This document shows positions 25,801 to 32,645 of a stretch of DNA of 64,000 nt, piece after piece. The DNA is from Mesorhizobium amorphae (lineage in GTDB: Bacteria; Pseudomonadota; Alphaproteobacteria; Rhizobiales; Rhizobiaceae): the NCBI RefSeq assembly GCF_014843845.1, contig NZ_JHQS01000051.1:310001-374000 (forward strand), in the 5' to 3' direction. Both the position numbers and the translations under genes were made by a program. The notes beneath the pieces were generated by a model that saw nothing but the letters and a program-made list of their open reading frames with translations, made no database searches and was not told the origin of the DNA. How positions within the stretch are numbered: position 1 is the stretch's first letter; every line of letters begins with the position of its first letter.

Positions 25801-26588
25801 TCCGTCACACCCCCCTCTGTCCTGCCGGACATCTCCCCCGCAAGGGGGGAGATTGATCCGTCATCGACGATTTCGCCGATCGCGGATGGCCCAGATACGT
25901 CGCTCTCTGACAGAGCAGAAAAGGAGCCGGTCTTGATGACAACCGATCTCCCCCCTTGCTGGGGAGATGTCCGGTAGGACAGAGGGGGGTGTGAAGGAAT
26001 GCCGACAGTTGAGAGGTCCGGCCTCTCTACAACGCCACGCCCCGGTGCATAAAACCCGGCCTTGGGCACGGCAACCGGGTCGGCGACCGCCGCATCTGAC
26101 CCAGCCAGCCGCGCCAGCCTCTGCACCAGCGCGCTCATATTCGCCGGCCCGCCCTCGCGGAAATAGCCGAGCAAGGCATCCAACTCCTCGCGCGGCAGCG
26201 TCGAGCCTTCGATCAGCCGCAGATCCTCGTCGTGGCTCTCGCCCGGCAACAGCGCCAGTTTGATGCCGCGTTCCCGCGCAATCGCGGCAAGCTGGTCGCA
26301 GCCATAGCGCCACCAGTCATAGCCGCCGAGGATACGCACCAGGATCACCCTGGCATGTCGTGCCACGCTGTCGATCCAGAGATCGACGGACATCGGATGG
26401 CGCAAATCGCGAAGTGCGGCGAGCCGCATCGACGGCAGGCGCTCCGCGTCCGCCTTCCACGCCGCCGCCAGTCCGGAGAGATCGCTGTCGGTAAACGACA
26501 GCGCCACGATATCCGCCGGCGTCTGCCGGAGATCGACAGGCTCGGCGAGGTCGTCGAGCGAGGCGGATGTGGTGGTGAGGATGTGCAT
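22842..26588 (-). CDS. cobN: cobaltochelatase subunit CobN with two in-frame palindromic inserts
   Basis: CobN is the large, magnesium-chelatase H-like subunit of the ATP-dependent aerobic cobaltochelatase. It inserts Co(II) into hydrogenobyrinate a,c-diamide together with CobS and CobT, whose genes are not in the window. The 1248-residue sequence shows family regions such as LGGYDWWRYG (near 89), VGAHGTLEWLPGKTVALSD (near 670), and WGSASLRTGGEEIAQGLALMGC and FLxxT-type chelatase blocks further on. Two palindromic repeats are read through in frame, at about residues 199-262 and 549-602. They add some 118 residues that I do not recognise from CobN of other genera. The frame is intact. cobG overlaps its stop by four bases. 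Confidence 0.94.
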   Translation of the reverse strand: MHILTTTSASLDDLAEPVDLRQTPADIVALSFTDSDLSGLAAAWKADAERLPSMRLAALRDLRHPMSVDLWIDSVARHARVILVRILGGYDWWRYGCDQLAAIARERGIKLALLPGESHDEDLRLIEGSTLPREELDALLGYFREGGPANMSALVQRLARLAGSDAAVADPVAVPKAGFYAPGRGVVERPDLSTVGIPSHPPLSYRTSPQQGGRSVVIKTGSFSALSESDVSGPSAIGEIVDDGSISPLAGEMSGRTEGGVTELDVDNTYVDTPVIPILFYRSMLLAADVAPIDALFEALSARGMAPAPIFVSSLKDPTSLAFVENALVALKPSAIVTATAFASGAEPGVETLFDRAGVPVFQVIVATTRRDVWEKNQRGLAPADLAMHVVLPELDGRILAGAISFKGESETDPALAFRAFANRSEPDRVAQVASRVEAFLRLQRAPREERKLAILIPDYPSAPGRTGYAVGLDVPSSVLAMLHDLREQGYAVEGIPQSPRALLEVLERSGHKLGSEEYLDFSKGLPAEAMAAVESAWGKVEEISSREAPPSVLPDISPSRGEIAPSPRLSPIASAAGMAPSTELPISPLEGEMSGRTEGGVQAPTSPSFPFRAATFGNVTVALAPDRGRSADRRADYHDPTLPPRHALIAFGLWLRKSLGIHALIHVGAHGTLEWLPGKTVALSDTCFPEIVTGALPVIYPFIVSNPGEAAQAKRRIAAITLGHLPPPLTGAGLDENQHKLERLVDEYAQADGLDRRRRDRLAKLIVDTAQKTGLAAEAGVARTDAPDEALRRIDAWLCDLKDFAIKDGLHIYGRSPDGEADPLRLQSAAAEKSAFLAALDGRHIEAGPAGAPARGRSDVLPTGRNLFTSDPRTMPTPTAFDLGKAAAEEVVRSYMQSHGDWPRSLVIDLWGSASLRTGGEEIAQGLALMGCRPQWDAATGRVTGIEVLPPASLGRPRVDVTWRISGLFRDMFPTQIALIDAAANAVATRDEDASENPLAARTRTEGKISPRIFGTSPGTYGAGVEDLLASGNWTAREEIGRAYLDATSHAYGGADGEAVSAPGAFETRIAEADLLVHTGDDPGRDILEGSADVAFIGGFSAALAALGRNADVIVLDTTDPQKPKPRSVGEAVSRVVRARAVNPRFIAGQMRHGPRGASEFAETVDRLVGFAETTQAISGTLIEAVHDAYLGDPDVRAFILRENPAAAKVIAERFQSARRRGLWHPLRNSIDDDLAALIAEAHGVAA
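24785..24943. repeat. palindromic repeat element, copy B, inside cobN
   Basis: Arms 24785-24831 and 24897-24943 are inverted copies with one mismatch around a 65-base spacer. In the cobN frame they read PPSVLPDISPSRGEI and ISPLEGEMSGRTEGG, the same frame as copy A. The inner loop is TCAAG rather than GCAAG. Confidence 0.93.
25805..25994. repeat. palindromic repeat element, copy C, inside cobN
   Basis: Arms 25805-25853 and 25946-25994 are inverted copies with a few mismatches around a 92-base spacer. The spacer resembles that of copy A (shared GTCATCG and TTTCGCC blocks). The first arm in the cobN direction is read in a different frame (HPPLSYRTSPQQGG) from copies A and B. The second arm is in the common frame (ISPLAGEMSGRTEGG). 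Confidence 0.93.
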
Positions 26589-26606
26589 CGCGGTTCGGTT
26601 TTTGCC

Positions 26607-27659
26607 TCAGCCGGCGAGGATACGCTCGATGGCCGGCCGGTTGAGCCCCTTCAGGCCGATGACGACGAGGCGCGAGCGGCGGTCGTCGTCGGCCGTCCAG
26701 GCACGATCGTAGTAGTGGTTGACGCGCGGGCCGACGGCCTGCAGCAACAGCCGCATCGGCTTGCCGCCGACCTCGACGAAGCCTTTGACGCGCAACACGT
26801 TTTCTTCCTCGGCGGCGGTGGCGACGCGTTTCGCCAGCTCATCGGGATTGGCGATCGAGGGTATGTCGACAATGAAGGTGTCGAAGTCGTCATGCTCGTG
26901 GTCGAATGCGCCGTCATGATGGGATTTGCGGTTCTCGATGTCGTCCTCGACGGCGAGGCCGAGGCCGAGCAGTACGGAGGGATCGACCTTGCCTTGCGAC
27001 GTCGGCACGATCTTCACGGCGCGGGCGGAGTGTTCGTTGATGATCGCGTTGGCGCGGGCCGAGCCGGCGGCGTCCATCAAATCGCTCTTCGACAGGATGA
27101 TCAGGTCGGCGCAGGCGATCTGGTCCTCGAACACTTCTTCGACCGGGTCGTCGTGATCGAGCGTCTGATCCTGAGCGCGTTGCGCCTGCAGGGCGTCCAT
27201 GTCGTTGGCGACGCGGCCTTCGGCCAGTGCCGGTCCGTCGACCACCGCGATCACGCCATCGACCGTGACGCGACTTTTTACTGTCGGCCACTGGAAGGCC
27301 TGGACCAGCGGCTTGGGGAGAGCAAGGCCGGAGGTCTCGATCAGGATGTGGTCGACCTTCGGCGTCAGCGACAGGATCTGGTCCAGTGCAGGGACAAAAT
27401 CGTCGGCGACGGTGCAGCAGATACAGCCATTGGCCAGCTCGACGATGTTTTCCTCCGGGCAGGTGTCGATGCCGCAGCCTTTCAAAATCTCGCCGTCGAT
27501 GCCGATATCGCCGAACTCATTGACGATGATGGCCAGCCGCTTGCCGCCGGCGTTTTCCAGCAGATGGCGGACCAGCGTCGTCTTGCCGGCGCCGAGGAAG
27601 CCGGTGACGACGGTGCAGGGGACGCGGGAGAGGTTGGCGGACGAATCTGGAGCGTTCAT
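26607..27659 (-). CDS. cobW: CobW GTPase (COG0523 metallochaperone)
   Basis: CobW is a G3E-family GTPase thought to deliver cobalt to the CobN chelatase. The ATG at 27659 lies two bases after the DUF1636 stop and gives 350 residues; upstream frame extension is low-complexity shadow. Motifs: Walker A GFLGAGKTT (20-28), NEFGDIG (48-54), the CxCC metal motif GCICC (78-82), ETSGLALP, and SKSD for guanine recognition. A His/Asp-rich run (SHHDGAFDHEHDDFD) sits before the C-terminal domain and probably binds metal. It is second gene of the riboswitch-led operon, with cobN following. Confidence 0.94.
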   Translation of the reverse strand: MNAPDSSANLSRVPCTVVTGFLGAGKTTLVRHLLENAGGKRLAIIVNEFGDIGIDGEILKGCGIDTCPEENIVELANGCICCTVADDFVPALDQILSLTPKVDHILIETSGLALPKPLVQAFQWPTVKSRVTVDGVIAVVDGPALAEGRVANDMDALQAQRAQDQTLDHDDPVEEVFEDQIACADLIILSKSDLMDAAGSARANAIINEHSARAVKIVPTSQGKVDPSVLLGLGLAVEDDIENRKSHHDGAFDHEHDDFDTFIVDIPSIANPDELAKRVATAAEEENVLRVKGFVEVGGKPMRLLLQAVGPRVNHYYDRAWTADDDRRSRLVVIGLKGLNRPAIERILAG

Positions 27660-27661
27660 GG

Positions 27662-28090
27662 TCAGTCCTTCAGGATATCGAGGGGAGGGATGCGGGCGAC
27701 GAGGCCGCGCTTCAAGGAATCCGGGCGGCCGCGCCAGGGGATGAGACCGTCGGTCGAGGTGGCGAAGAGCTTTGCGCCGGCGACGAGGTCGGCGCCGCTG
27801 GTCGCGGTCAGGTCGCCGAAGACGTAGCTCCAGCAGCCGTCGCGCAGGATCGCGGCGCTGAGGCGTCGCTTGCAATTACCGAGGCACTCGACGGTGCGGA
27901 TGCGGAGGTTTTCGTCCGAAGCGGCGCGGCGCGCGTCCTGCGCCAGCAGTTCGCCGGCGCGGGGATGGGCGTCGGAGCCGGTTTCGTCGCGACAGGAGGC
28001 ACAGACGATGATTGTGACGTCGGCCAGGGAATCGTCCCCGCCGGACGATATGTCCGCTGTTTCAGCCGAAAAACTGCTGTCGCGTTCCAA
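27662..28090 (-). CDS. DUF1636 cysteine-containing protein, first gene of the cob operon
   Basis: A 142-residue protein that starts at TTG 28090, six bases after a GGAG site; no ATG is available before the conserved part. Four cysteines are arranged as CASC (30, 33) and CLGNC (69, 73), on a thioredoxin-fold-like frame resembling [2Fe-2S] ferredoxins and the DUF1636 family. That family is often the first gene of rhizobial cob operons and is suspected to be metal-binding. It ends two bases before cobW. It lies downstream of a cobalamin riboswitch, so it is repressed by B12. The biochemical role is unknown. Confidence 0.85.
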   Translation of the reverse strand: MERDSSFSAETADISSGGDDSLADVTIIVCASCRDETGSDAHPRAGELLAQDARRAASDENLRIRTVECLGNCKRRLSAAILRDGCWSYVFGDLTATSGADLVAGAKLFATSTDGLIPWRGRPDSLKRGLVARIPPLDILKD

Positions 28091-28091
28091 A

Positions 28092-28136
28092 TCAGGCTCC
28101 TGCCCGGAAAACCCGCCAGGCGTTCGGATTCTTCAT
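28092..28136 (-). CDS. possible 14-codon leader frame after the riboswitch
   Basis: An ATG at 28136, four bases past the riboswitch 3' end, opens a 14-codon frame (MKNPNAWRVFRAGA) whose stop ends one base before the TTG of the DUF1636 gene. There is no good ribosome site. The tight spacing alone suggests possible coupling, and chance is quite likely. Confidence 0.2.
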   Translation of the reverse strand: MKNPNAWRVFRAGA

Positions 28137-28139
28137 GTT

Positions 28140-28321
28140 CAGACGGCAGGTCTCCTGGCTCGCGGGTCATCGCCTCGGATGCCGCCTTCCCGGGAACATC
28201 CCAGTGGTTTTCGGCTGAGGCTCGTCGCTTACAGTTGCGGGGACAGCCGCGGATTTGAGATCTTCAGATCCCGCACCGCATTCCCTCTTGGCTCCTCCCT
28301 TTGCCGAGAGGAGACCGTCTG
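28140..28321 (-). promoter_or_regulatory. cobalamin (B12) riboswitch
   Basis: Read on the minus strand it has all the hallmarks: P1 CAGACGG (28315-28321) pairing with CCGTCTG (28140-28146); GGTGCGGG; CCGCAACTGTAAGCG; CCACTG; GGGAAGGCGG; and the B12 box GCCAGGAGACCTGCC at the 3' end. It precedes DUF1636-cobW-cobN and should switch the whole biosynthetic operon off when adenosylcobalamin is bound. Confidence 0.97.
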
Positions 28322-28327
28322 GGCCGG

Positions 28328-28356
28328 ATTTAGGCTTGTAGGGACAGTCGTGTCAA
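28328..28356 (-). promoter_or_regulatory. promoter of the cobalamin operon
   Basis: On the minus strand TTGACA (28356-28351), 17 bases, then CTAAAT (28333-28328) matches the housekeeping consensus. The start of transcription would fall near 28321, exactly where riboswitch helix P1 begins. It lies just past the stop of the YcaQ-like gene. Confidence 0.8.
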
Positions 28357-28363
28357 CGCGCGT

Positions 28364-29563
28364 CTACGACACGGCGATGTCGGCCAGCGCCGGACCCAGG
28401 TCGCCCGCGGGCGTCACCTCGATGCGCTCCAGGCCGAGCCAGCCCTGCATCTGCTTCAACTCTTCGAAGAGCTGAGCGGCGGTTTCGGGTGGTGCGCAGG
28501 CTTCGGCGTAGGCGGCGTGGACGCGCAGGACACTCGCCGGCCGGTCGGCCTTGAGGTCGACGCGCGCGACGATCCGGTCACCGAGCAGGAACGGCAGCAC
28601 GTAATAGCCGTACTGGCGCTTTTGGGCGGGCGTGTAGATCTCGATTCGGTAGCGGAAATCGAACAGCCTCTCCGCCCGCGCCCGCTCGAAGACGACCGGG
28701 TCGAAGGGAGCCAGCAAGGCGCGCGCCTCGATCCGGCGCGGCAAACGGGCGTCCTTGTGGAGGTAAGCCGGCCTGTCCCAACCCGCGACACGCACCGGCA
28801 GCAGCTCGCCCATTTCGACCAATTCCTCAAGGCGGCCCTTCATGTCGGCTGGTGACAGGCGGAAATAGTCGCGCAGGTCGCCTGATGTGGCGACGCCATG
28901 GGCGCGGGCGGAGATGCGCAGCAATTCGCGGTGTGCGTCCGCTGCTTCCGGCACCGGCAGGTCGAGGATCGCCTGCGGCAGGACGCGTTCGGGCAGATCG
29001 CAGAACCGCTCGAAGCCGCGACGCGACGCCGTGGTGATGCGCCCGGCCCAGAACAGCCATTCGAAGGCGTGTTTGGCGTGGCTCCAGCCCCACCAGCCGC
29101 CCGAGCCCTTTTGGCCTTCGAGCGCGGAAGCGGCGATCGGGCCGCGATCGACGACCTCGCGGTAGATCTTCTCGATATACGTAGCGTGTTCGCGGCCCCA
29201 TTTGGCGAGCCCCAGATACATCTCGTCGCCGCGCTCGGCGCGCTGCATGCGCCAGCGCATCAGCGGGTATGTCTCGACCGGCAGGAAAGACGCCTCGTGC
29301 GCCCAATATTCGAACACCGTGCGCTTGCGCGTCACGGCGGCATTGTCGAGCAAGGCGAGCGGGTAGGAACCAAGGCGTGAATAGAGCGGCATATAGTGGG
29401 CGCGCACCACCGCGCTGACGGAATCGATCTGCAGCAGGCCGGTACGGCTAAGCACCCGGGCCAGGTGGCGCCGGTCCGGTGTGCCGCCCGGTCTCGGGTC
29501 GGTAAACCCCTGCGCGGCGAGAGCGATGCGCCGGGCCATGCCGAGCGAGATTTTTTCCTTCAT
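28364..29563 (-). CDS. YcaQ-like winged-helix DNA glycosylase family protein
   Basis: A 399-residue member of the HTH_42/YcaQ family. E. coli YcaQ (AlkX) removes interstrand crosslinks, with a QxD catalytic motif; here LLQIDSVSAVVRAHYMPLYSRLG (near residues 44-66) carries QID. Further family landmarks are YWAHEASFLP (near 85-94), GGWWGWSHAKHAFEWLFWAG, and LLAPFDPVVF followed by YGYYVLPFLLGDRIVARVDLKADR. It is a single gene on the minus strand upstream of the cob promoter. Repair of DNA crosslinks is the likely role by family only. Confidence 0.85.
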   Translation of the reverse strand: MKEKISLGMARRIALAAQGFTDPRPGGTPDRRHLARVLSRTGLLQIDSVSAVVRAHYMPLYSRLGSYPLALLDNAAVTRKRTVFEYWAHEASFLPVETYPLMRWRMQRAERGDEMYLGLAKWGREHATYIEKIYREVVDRGPIAASALEGQKGSGGWWGWSHAKHAFEWLFWAGRITTASRRGFERFCDLPERVLPQAILDLPVPEAADAHRELLRISARAHGVATSGDLRDYFRLSPADMKGRLEELVEMGELLPVRVAGWDRPAYLHKDARLPRRIEARALLAPFDPVVFERARAERLFDFRYRIEIYTPAQKRQYGYYVLPFLLGDRIVARVDLKADRPASVLRVHAAYAEACAPPETAAQLFEELKQMQGWLGLERIEVTPAGDLGPALADIAVS

Positions 29564-29897
29564 GCAGACGTCGCCCTGATGCTGTTCAAGCCAAGCAAAA
29601 ACCGATGATTCCGCGTCATGCTAACAGGGTTTTGGCGGCATATATGTCAGGAGAGAAAAGTGGAGTAAAAAGTGAAGGAAATCAAACAGGAGCGGATCGG
29701 ACCAGTTTTCCGGGATATGCCGTCCAGCACCGCGTTTTGAACAAGGTTTGACTTGCTTCGCCGAAAGCGCTGCGCTAACCCTCGCCGCGTTGCAGCATAG
29801 GCCACCTAAAACGGTTCAGCGGTTAATCTGTCACGCTTCCGCATTGAGGTTGGTTGCTGTAATCAAAGTGGATTGACCGCCAACGGAAAGCCGCAGC
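29564..29897. other. gap holding the nuo promoter region
   Basis: These 334 bases separate the divergent YcaQ-like gene and nuoA. The promoters of both must lie here. A TTGACT (29748-29753) is the best plus-strand -35 candidate but lacks a good -10 at 17 bases. nuoA has a GGAAAG ribosome site. A 35-codon frame from an ATG near 29645 has no supporting features. Confidence 0.4.
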
Positions 29898-30263
29898 ATG
29901 AACGCACTTTTGAGTTCGTACCTGCCCATAGTCCTCTTCATCGGCGTGGCGCTGGTCGTCGGCCTGGCGCTGATCATTGCGCCGTTCCTGGTGGCCTACC
30001 GCAACCCCGATCCGGAAAAGCTCTCCGCCTATGAATGCGGCTTCAACTCCTTCGACGACGCCCGCATGAAGTTCGACATCCGCTTCTACCTGGTGTCGAT
30101 CCTGTTCATCATCTTCGATCTGGAAGTGGCCTTCCTGTTTCCCTGGGCGGTGTCCTTCTCGAAGATCGGCATGCTCGGTTTCTGGTCGATGATGGTGTTT
30201 CTGGCGGTGCTGACCATCGGCTTTGCCTATGAATGGAAAAAAGGAGCGCTGGAATGGGATTGA
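29898..30263 (+). CDS. nuoA: NADH-quinone oxidoreductase subunit A
   Basis: A small membrane subunit of complex I (proton-pumping NADH:ubiquinone oxidoreductase) in the inner membrane. The 121 residues form three predicted helices (about 9-31, 63-85, 92-113). The conserved loop PEKLSAYECGFNSFDDARMKFDIRFYLVSILFIIFDLEVAFLFPW holds the family Cys and acidic residues. It is the first gene of the operon, and its last 10 bases overlap nuoB, so translation is coupled. Confidence 0.97.
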   Translation: MNALLSSYLPIVLFIGVALVVGLALIIAPFLVAYRNPDPEKLSAYECGFNSFDDARMKFDIRFYLVSILFIIFDLEVAFLFPWAVSFSKIGMLGFWSMMVFLAVLTIGFAYEWKKGALEWD

Positions 30264-30835
30264 ACGACAGTTCCGGCACGCTCGTCGCACCGAAGCCCAA
30301 GGGCATCATCGACCCCAATACCGGTCGACCGGTCGGTTCCGACGACCCGTTCTTCCTCGAAATCAACAACGAGTTGGCCGACAAGGGTTTTCTCGTCACC
30401 TCGACCGAGGCGCTGATCACCTGGGCGCGCAGCGGCTCGCTGATGTTCATGACCTTCGGTCTGGCCTGCTGCGCCGTCGAGATGATCCATACCTCGATGC
30501 CGCGCTATGACTCGGAGCGGTTCGGTGTCGCGCCGCGCGCGTCGCCGCGCCAGTCCGACATCATGATCGTCGCCGGCACGCTGACCAATAAGATGGCGCC
30601 GGCGTTGCGCAAGGTCTACGACCAGATGCCGGAGCCGCGCTACGTCATCTCGATGGGCTCCTGCGCCAATGGCGGCGGCTACTACCACTATTCCTATTCG
30701 GTGGTGCGCGGTTGCGACCGCATCGTGCCGGTCGACATCTACGTGCCCGGCTGCCCGCCGAGCGCCGAAGCCCTGCTTTACGGCATTCTTCTGTTGCAGA
30801 AGAAGATCCGCCGCACCGGCACGATCGAACGGTGA
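30254..30835 (+). CDS. nuoB: NADH-quinone oxidoreductase subunit B
   Basis: A peripheral-arm subunit that carries the terminal 4Fe-4S cluster N2 and passes electrons to ubiquinone. The ATG at 30254 lies inside the end of nuoA and gives 193 residues. Cluster ligands are in FGLACCAVEM (adjacent cysteines near 63-64), SMGSCANGGGYYH (near 129) and VPGCPPSAEAL (near 158). An upstream in-frame start would overlap nuoA more deeply. The sequence is highly typical. Confidence 0.97.
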   Translation: MGLNDSSGTLVAPKPKGIIDPNTGRPVGSDDPFFLEINNELADKGFLVTSTEALITWARSGSLMFMTFGLACCAVEMIHTSMPRYDSERFGVAPRASPRQSDIMIVAGTLTNKMAPALRKVYDQMPEPRYVISMGSCANGGGYYHYSYSVVRGCDRIVPVDIYVPGCPPSAEALLYGILLLQKKIRRTGTIER

Positions 30836-30839
30836 ACCC

Positions 30840-31445
30840 ATGAGCCAGTCGTTGAACGAACTCTCGACCTATCTGGGCGAGAAGCTGATCGGCAGGGTCA
30901 ACAACGCGGTGCTGGCCTATGGCGAGCTGACCGTCTCGGTCGAGCCAAGCGACCTGATCGAGGTGGCGACCTTCCTGCGCGACGATCAGCGCTGCCAGTT
31001 CATCTCGATCATCGACGTCTGCGGCGCCGACTATCCGTCGCGGCCGAAGCGCTTTGACGTCGTCTATCATCTGCTGTCGCCGAAGCAGAATGTGCGCATT
31101 CGGTTGAAAGTTCAGGCAGACGAGGAAACCATGGTGCCTTCGATCACCGGCGTGTTTCCCGGCGCCGACTGGTTCGAACGCGAGACCTACGATCTCTATG
31201 GCGTTTTGTTCTCGGGCCATCCCGACCTGCGCCGCATCCTGACCGACTATGGTTTCGAAGGTCACCCGCTGCGCAAGGATTTCCCGCTGACCGGCTTCGT
31301 CGAAGTGCGCTACGACGACGAGGCCAAGCGGGTCATCTACGAGCCGGTGGAATTGAAACAGGAATTCAGAAACTTCGATTTTCTCTCGCCGTGGGAAGGG
31401 ACGGATTACGTCCTGCCGGGCGACGAAAAAGCCAAGACGAATTGA
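30840..31445 (+). CDS. nuoC: NADH-quinone oxidoreductase subunit C
   Basis: A 30-kDa-type peripheral subunit that interacts with NuoB and NuoD in the hydrophilic arm and has no cofactor. The start is ATG 30840, four bases after the nuoB stop; a longer frame runs back into nuoB and is ignored. The 201 residues contain the family signature ERETYDLYGVLFSGHPDLRRILTDYGFEGHPLRKDFPLTG (about 111-150). NuoC and NuoD are separate here, unlike the fused NuoCD of E. coli. Confidence 0.96.
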   Translation: MSQSLNELSTYLGEKLIGRVNNAVLAYGELTVSVEPSDLIEVATFLRDDQRCQFISIIDVCGADYPSRPKRFDVVYHLLSPKQNVRIRLKVQADEETMVPSITGVFPGADWFERETYDLYGVLFSGHPDLRRILTDYGFEGHPLRKDFPLTGFVEVRYDDEAKRVIYEPVELKQEFRNFDFLSPWEGTDYVLPGDEKAKTN

Positions 31446-31454
31446 GGCGCCAGA

Positions 31455-32645
31455 ATGGCTGAAACCTCCGTCCGCAATTTTAACATCAACTTTGGCCCTC
31501 AACACCCTGCAGCGCATGGTGTTTTGAGGTTGGTGCTTGAGTTGGACGGCGAAGTCGTCGATCGCGTCGATCCGCATATCGGGCTGTTGCATCGCGGCAC
31601 GGAAAAGCTGATCGAGCACAAGACCTATCTGCAGGCGGTGCCTTACCTCGACCGGCTCGATTATTGCGCGCCGATGAACCAGGAGCATGCCTTCGCGCTT
31701 GCCGCTGAGCGCCTGCTCGGTATCGAGGTGCCGAAGCGCGGCCAGCTGATCCGGGTGCTCTATTCCGAAATCGGCCGCATCATGTCGCACATCCTCAATG
31801 TGACGACACAGGCGCTGGACGTCGGTGCGCTGACGCCGCCGCTGTGGGGCTTCGTCGAGCGCGAAAAGCTGATGGTGTTCTATGAGCGCGCCTCCGGCTC
31901 GCGCATGCATGCGGCCTATTTCCGCCCCGGCGGCGTGCATCAGGACCTGCCGCAGAAGCTGGTCGAGGACATCGGCAAGTGGATCGACCCGTTCCTGAAG
32001 TCGCTCGACGATCTCGATGCGCTGCTCACCGGCAACCGCATCTTCAAGCAGCGCAATGTCGATATCGGCACGGTGTCGCTGGCCGATGCCTGGGCCTGGG
32101 GTTTTTCCGGCGTCATGGTGCGCGGCTCGGGTGCGGCCTGGGACCTGCGCAAATCGCAGCCCTATGAATGCTATCCGGAGATGGATTTCGACATCCCGAT
32201 CGGCAAGAACGGCGACTGTTTCGACCGCTACCTCGTGCGCATGGAAGAGATGCGCCAGTCGGCGAAGATCATGCGCCAGTGCGTCGATCTGCTGCTCGGC
32301 AAGGAAGGCACCGGTCCGGTGTCGAATCTCGACGGCAAGGTGGTGCCGCCGAAGCGCCAGGCGATGAAGCGCTCGATGGAAGCGCTGATCCATCACTTCA
32401 AGCTCTACACCGAGGGCTACCGCGTGCCGGCCGGCGAGGTTTACGCCGCTGTCGAAGCGCCGAAGGGCGAGTTCGGCGTCTATTTGGTCTCTGACGGCAC
32501 CAACAAGCCCTACCGCTGCAAGCTGCGCGCGCCAGGCTTCGCGCATCTGCAAGCCATGGACTTCCTGTGCCGTGGCCACATGCTGGCCGACGTCACCGCC
32601 GTTCTCGGCTCCCTCGACATCGTGTTTGGTGAGGTCGATCGCTAA
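31455..32645 (+). CDS. nuoD: NADH-quinone oxidoreductase subunit D
   Basis: The 49-kDa-type subunit, which forms the quinone-binding site with NuoB. The 396 residues open with FNINFGPQHPAAHGVLRLVLELDGE (near 9-33), the quinone-site histidine region. They continue with GLLHRGTEKLIEHKTYLQAVPYLDRLDY, and the C-terminus DIVFGEVDR is typical. It starts 9 bases after nuoC, and nuoE follows with no gap (stop and start adjacent). Confidence 0.97.
   Translation: MAETSVRNFNINFGPQHPAAHGVLRLVLELDGEVVDRVDPHIGLLHRGTEKLIEHKTYLQAVPYLDRLDYCAPMNQEHAFALAAERLLGIEVPKRGQLIRVLYSEIGRIMSHILNVTTQALDVGALTPPLWGFVEREKLMVFYERASGSRMHAAYFRPGGVHQDLPQKLVEDIGKWIDPFLKSLDDLDALLTGNRIFKQRNVDIGTVSLADAWAWGFSGVMVRGSGAAWDLRKSQPYECYPEMDFDIPIGKNGDCFDRYLVRMEEMRQSAKIMRQCVDLLLGKEGTGPVSNLDGKVVPPKRQAMKRSMEALIHHFKLYTEGYRVPAGEVYAAVEAPKGEFGVYLVSDGTNKPYRCKLRAPGFAHLQAMDFLCRGHMLADVTAVLGSLDIVFGEVDR

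Noticed and set aside
21352..26588. Frameshift or pseudogene status of cobG and cobN because of the inserts
   Set aside because: All three inserts keep the frame, and the residues and motifs after them are intact, so the genes are taken as functional.
29645..29752. 35-codon frame starting at an ATG upstream of nuoA
   Set aside because: No hydrophobic or motif pattern, and it overlaps the probable nuo promoter region.
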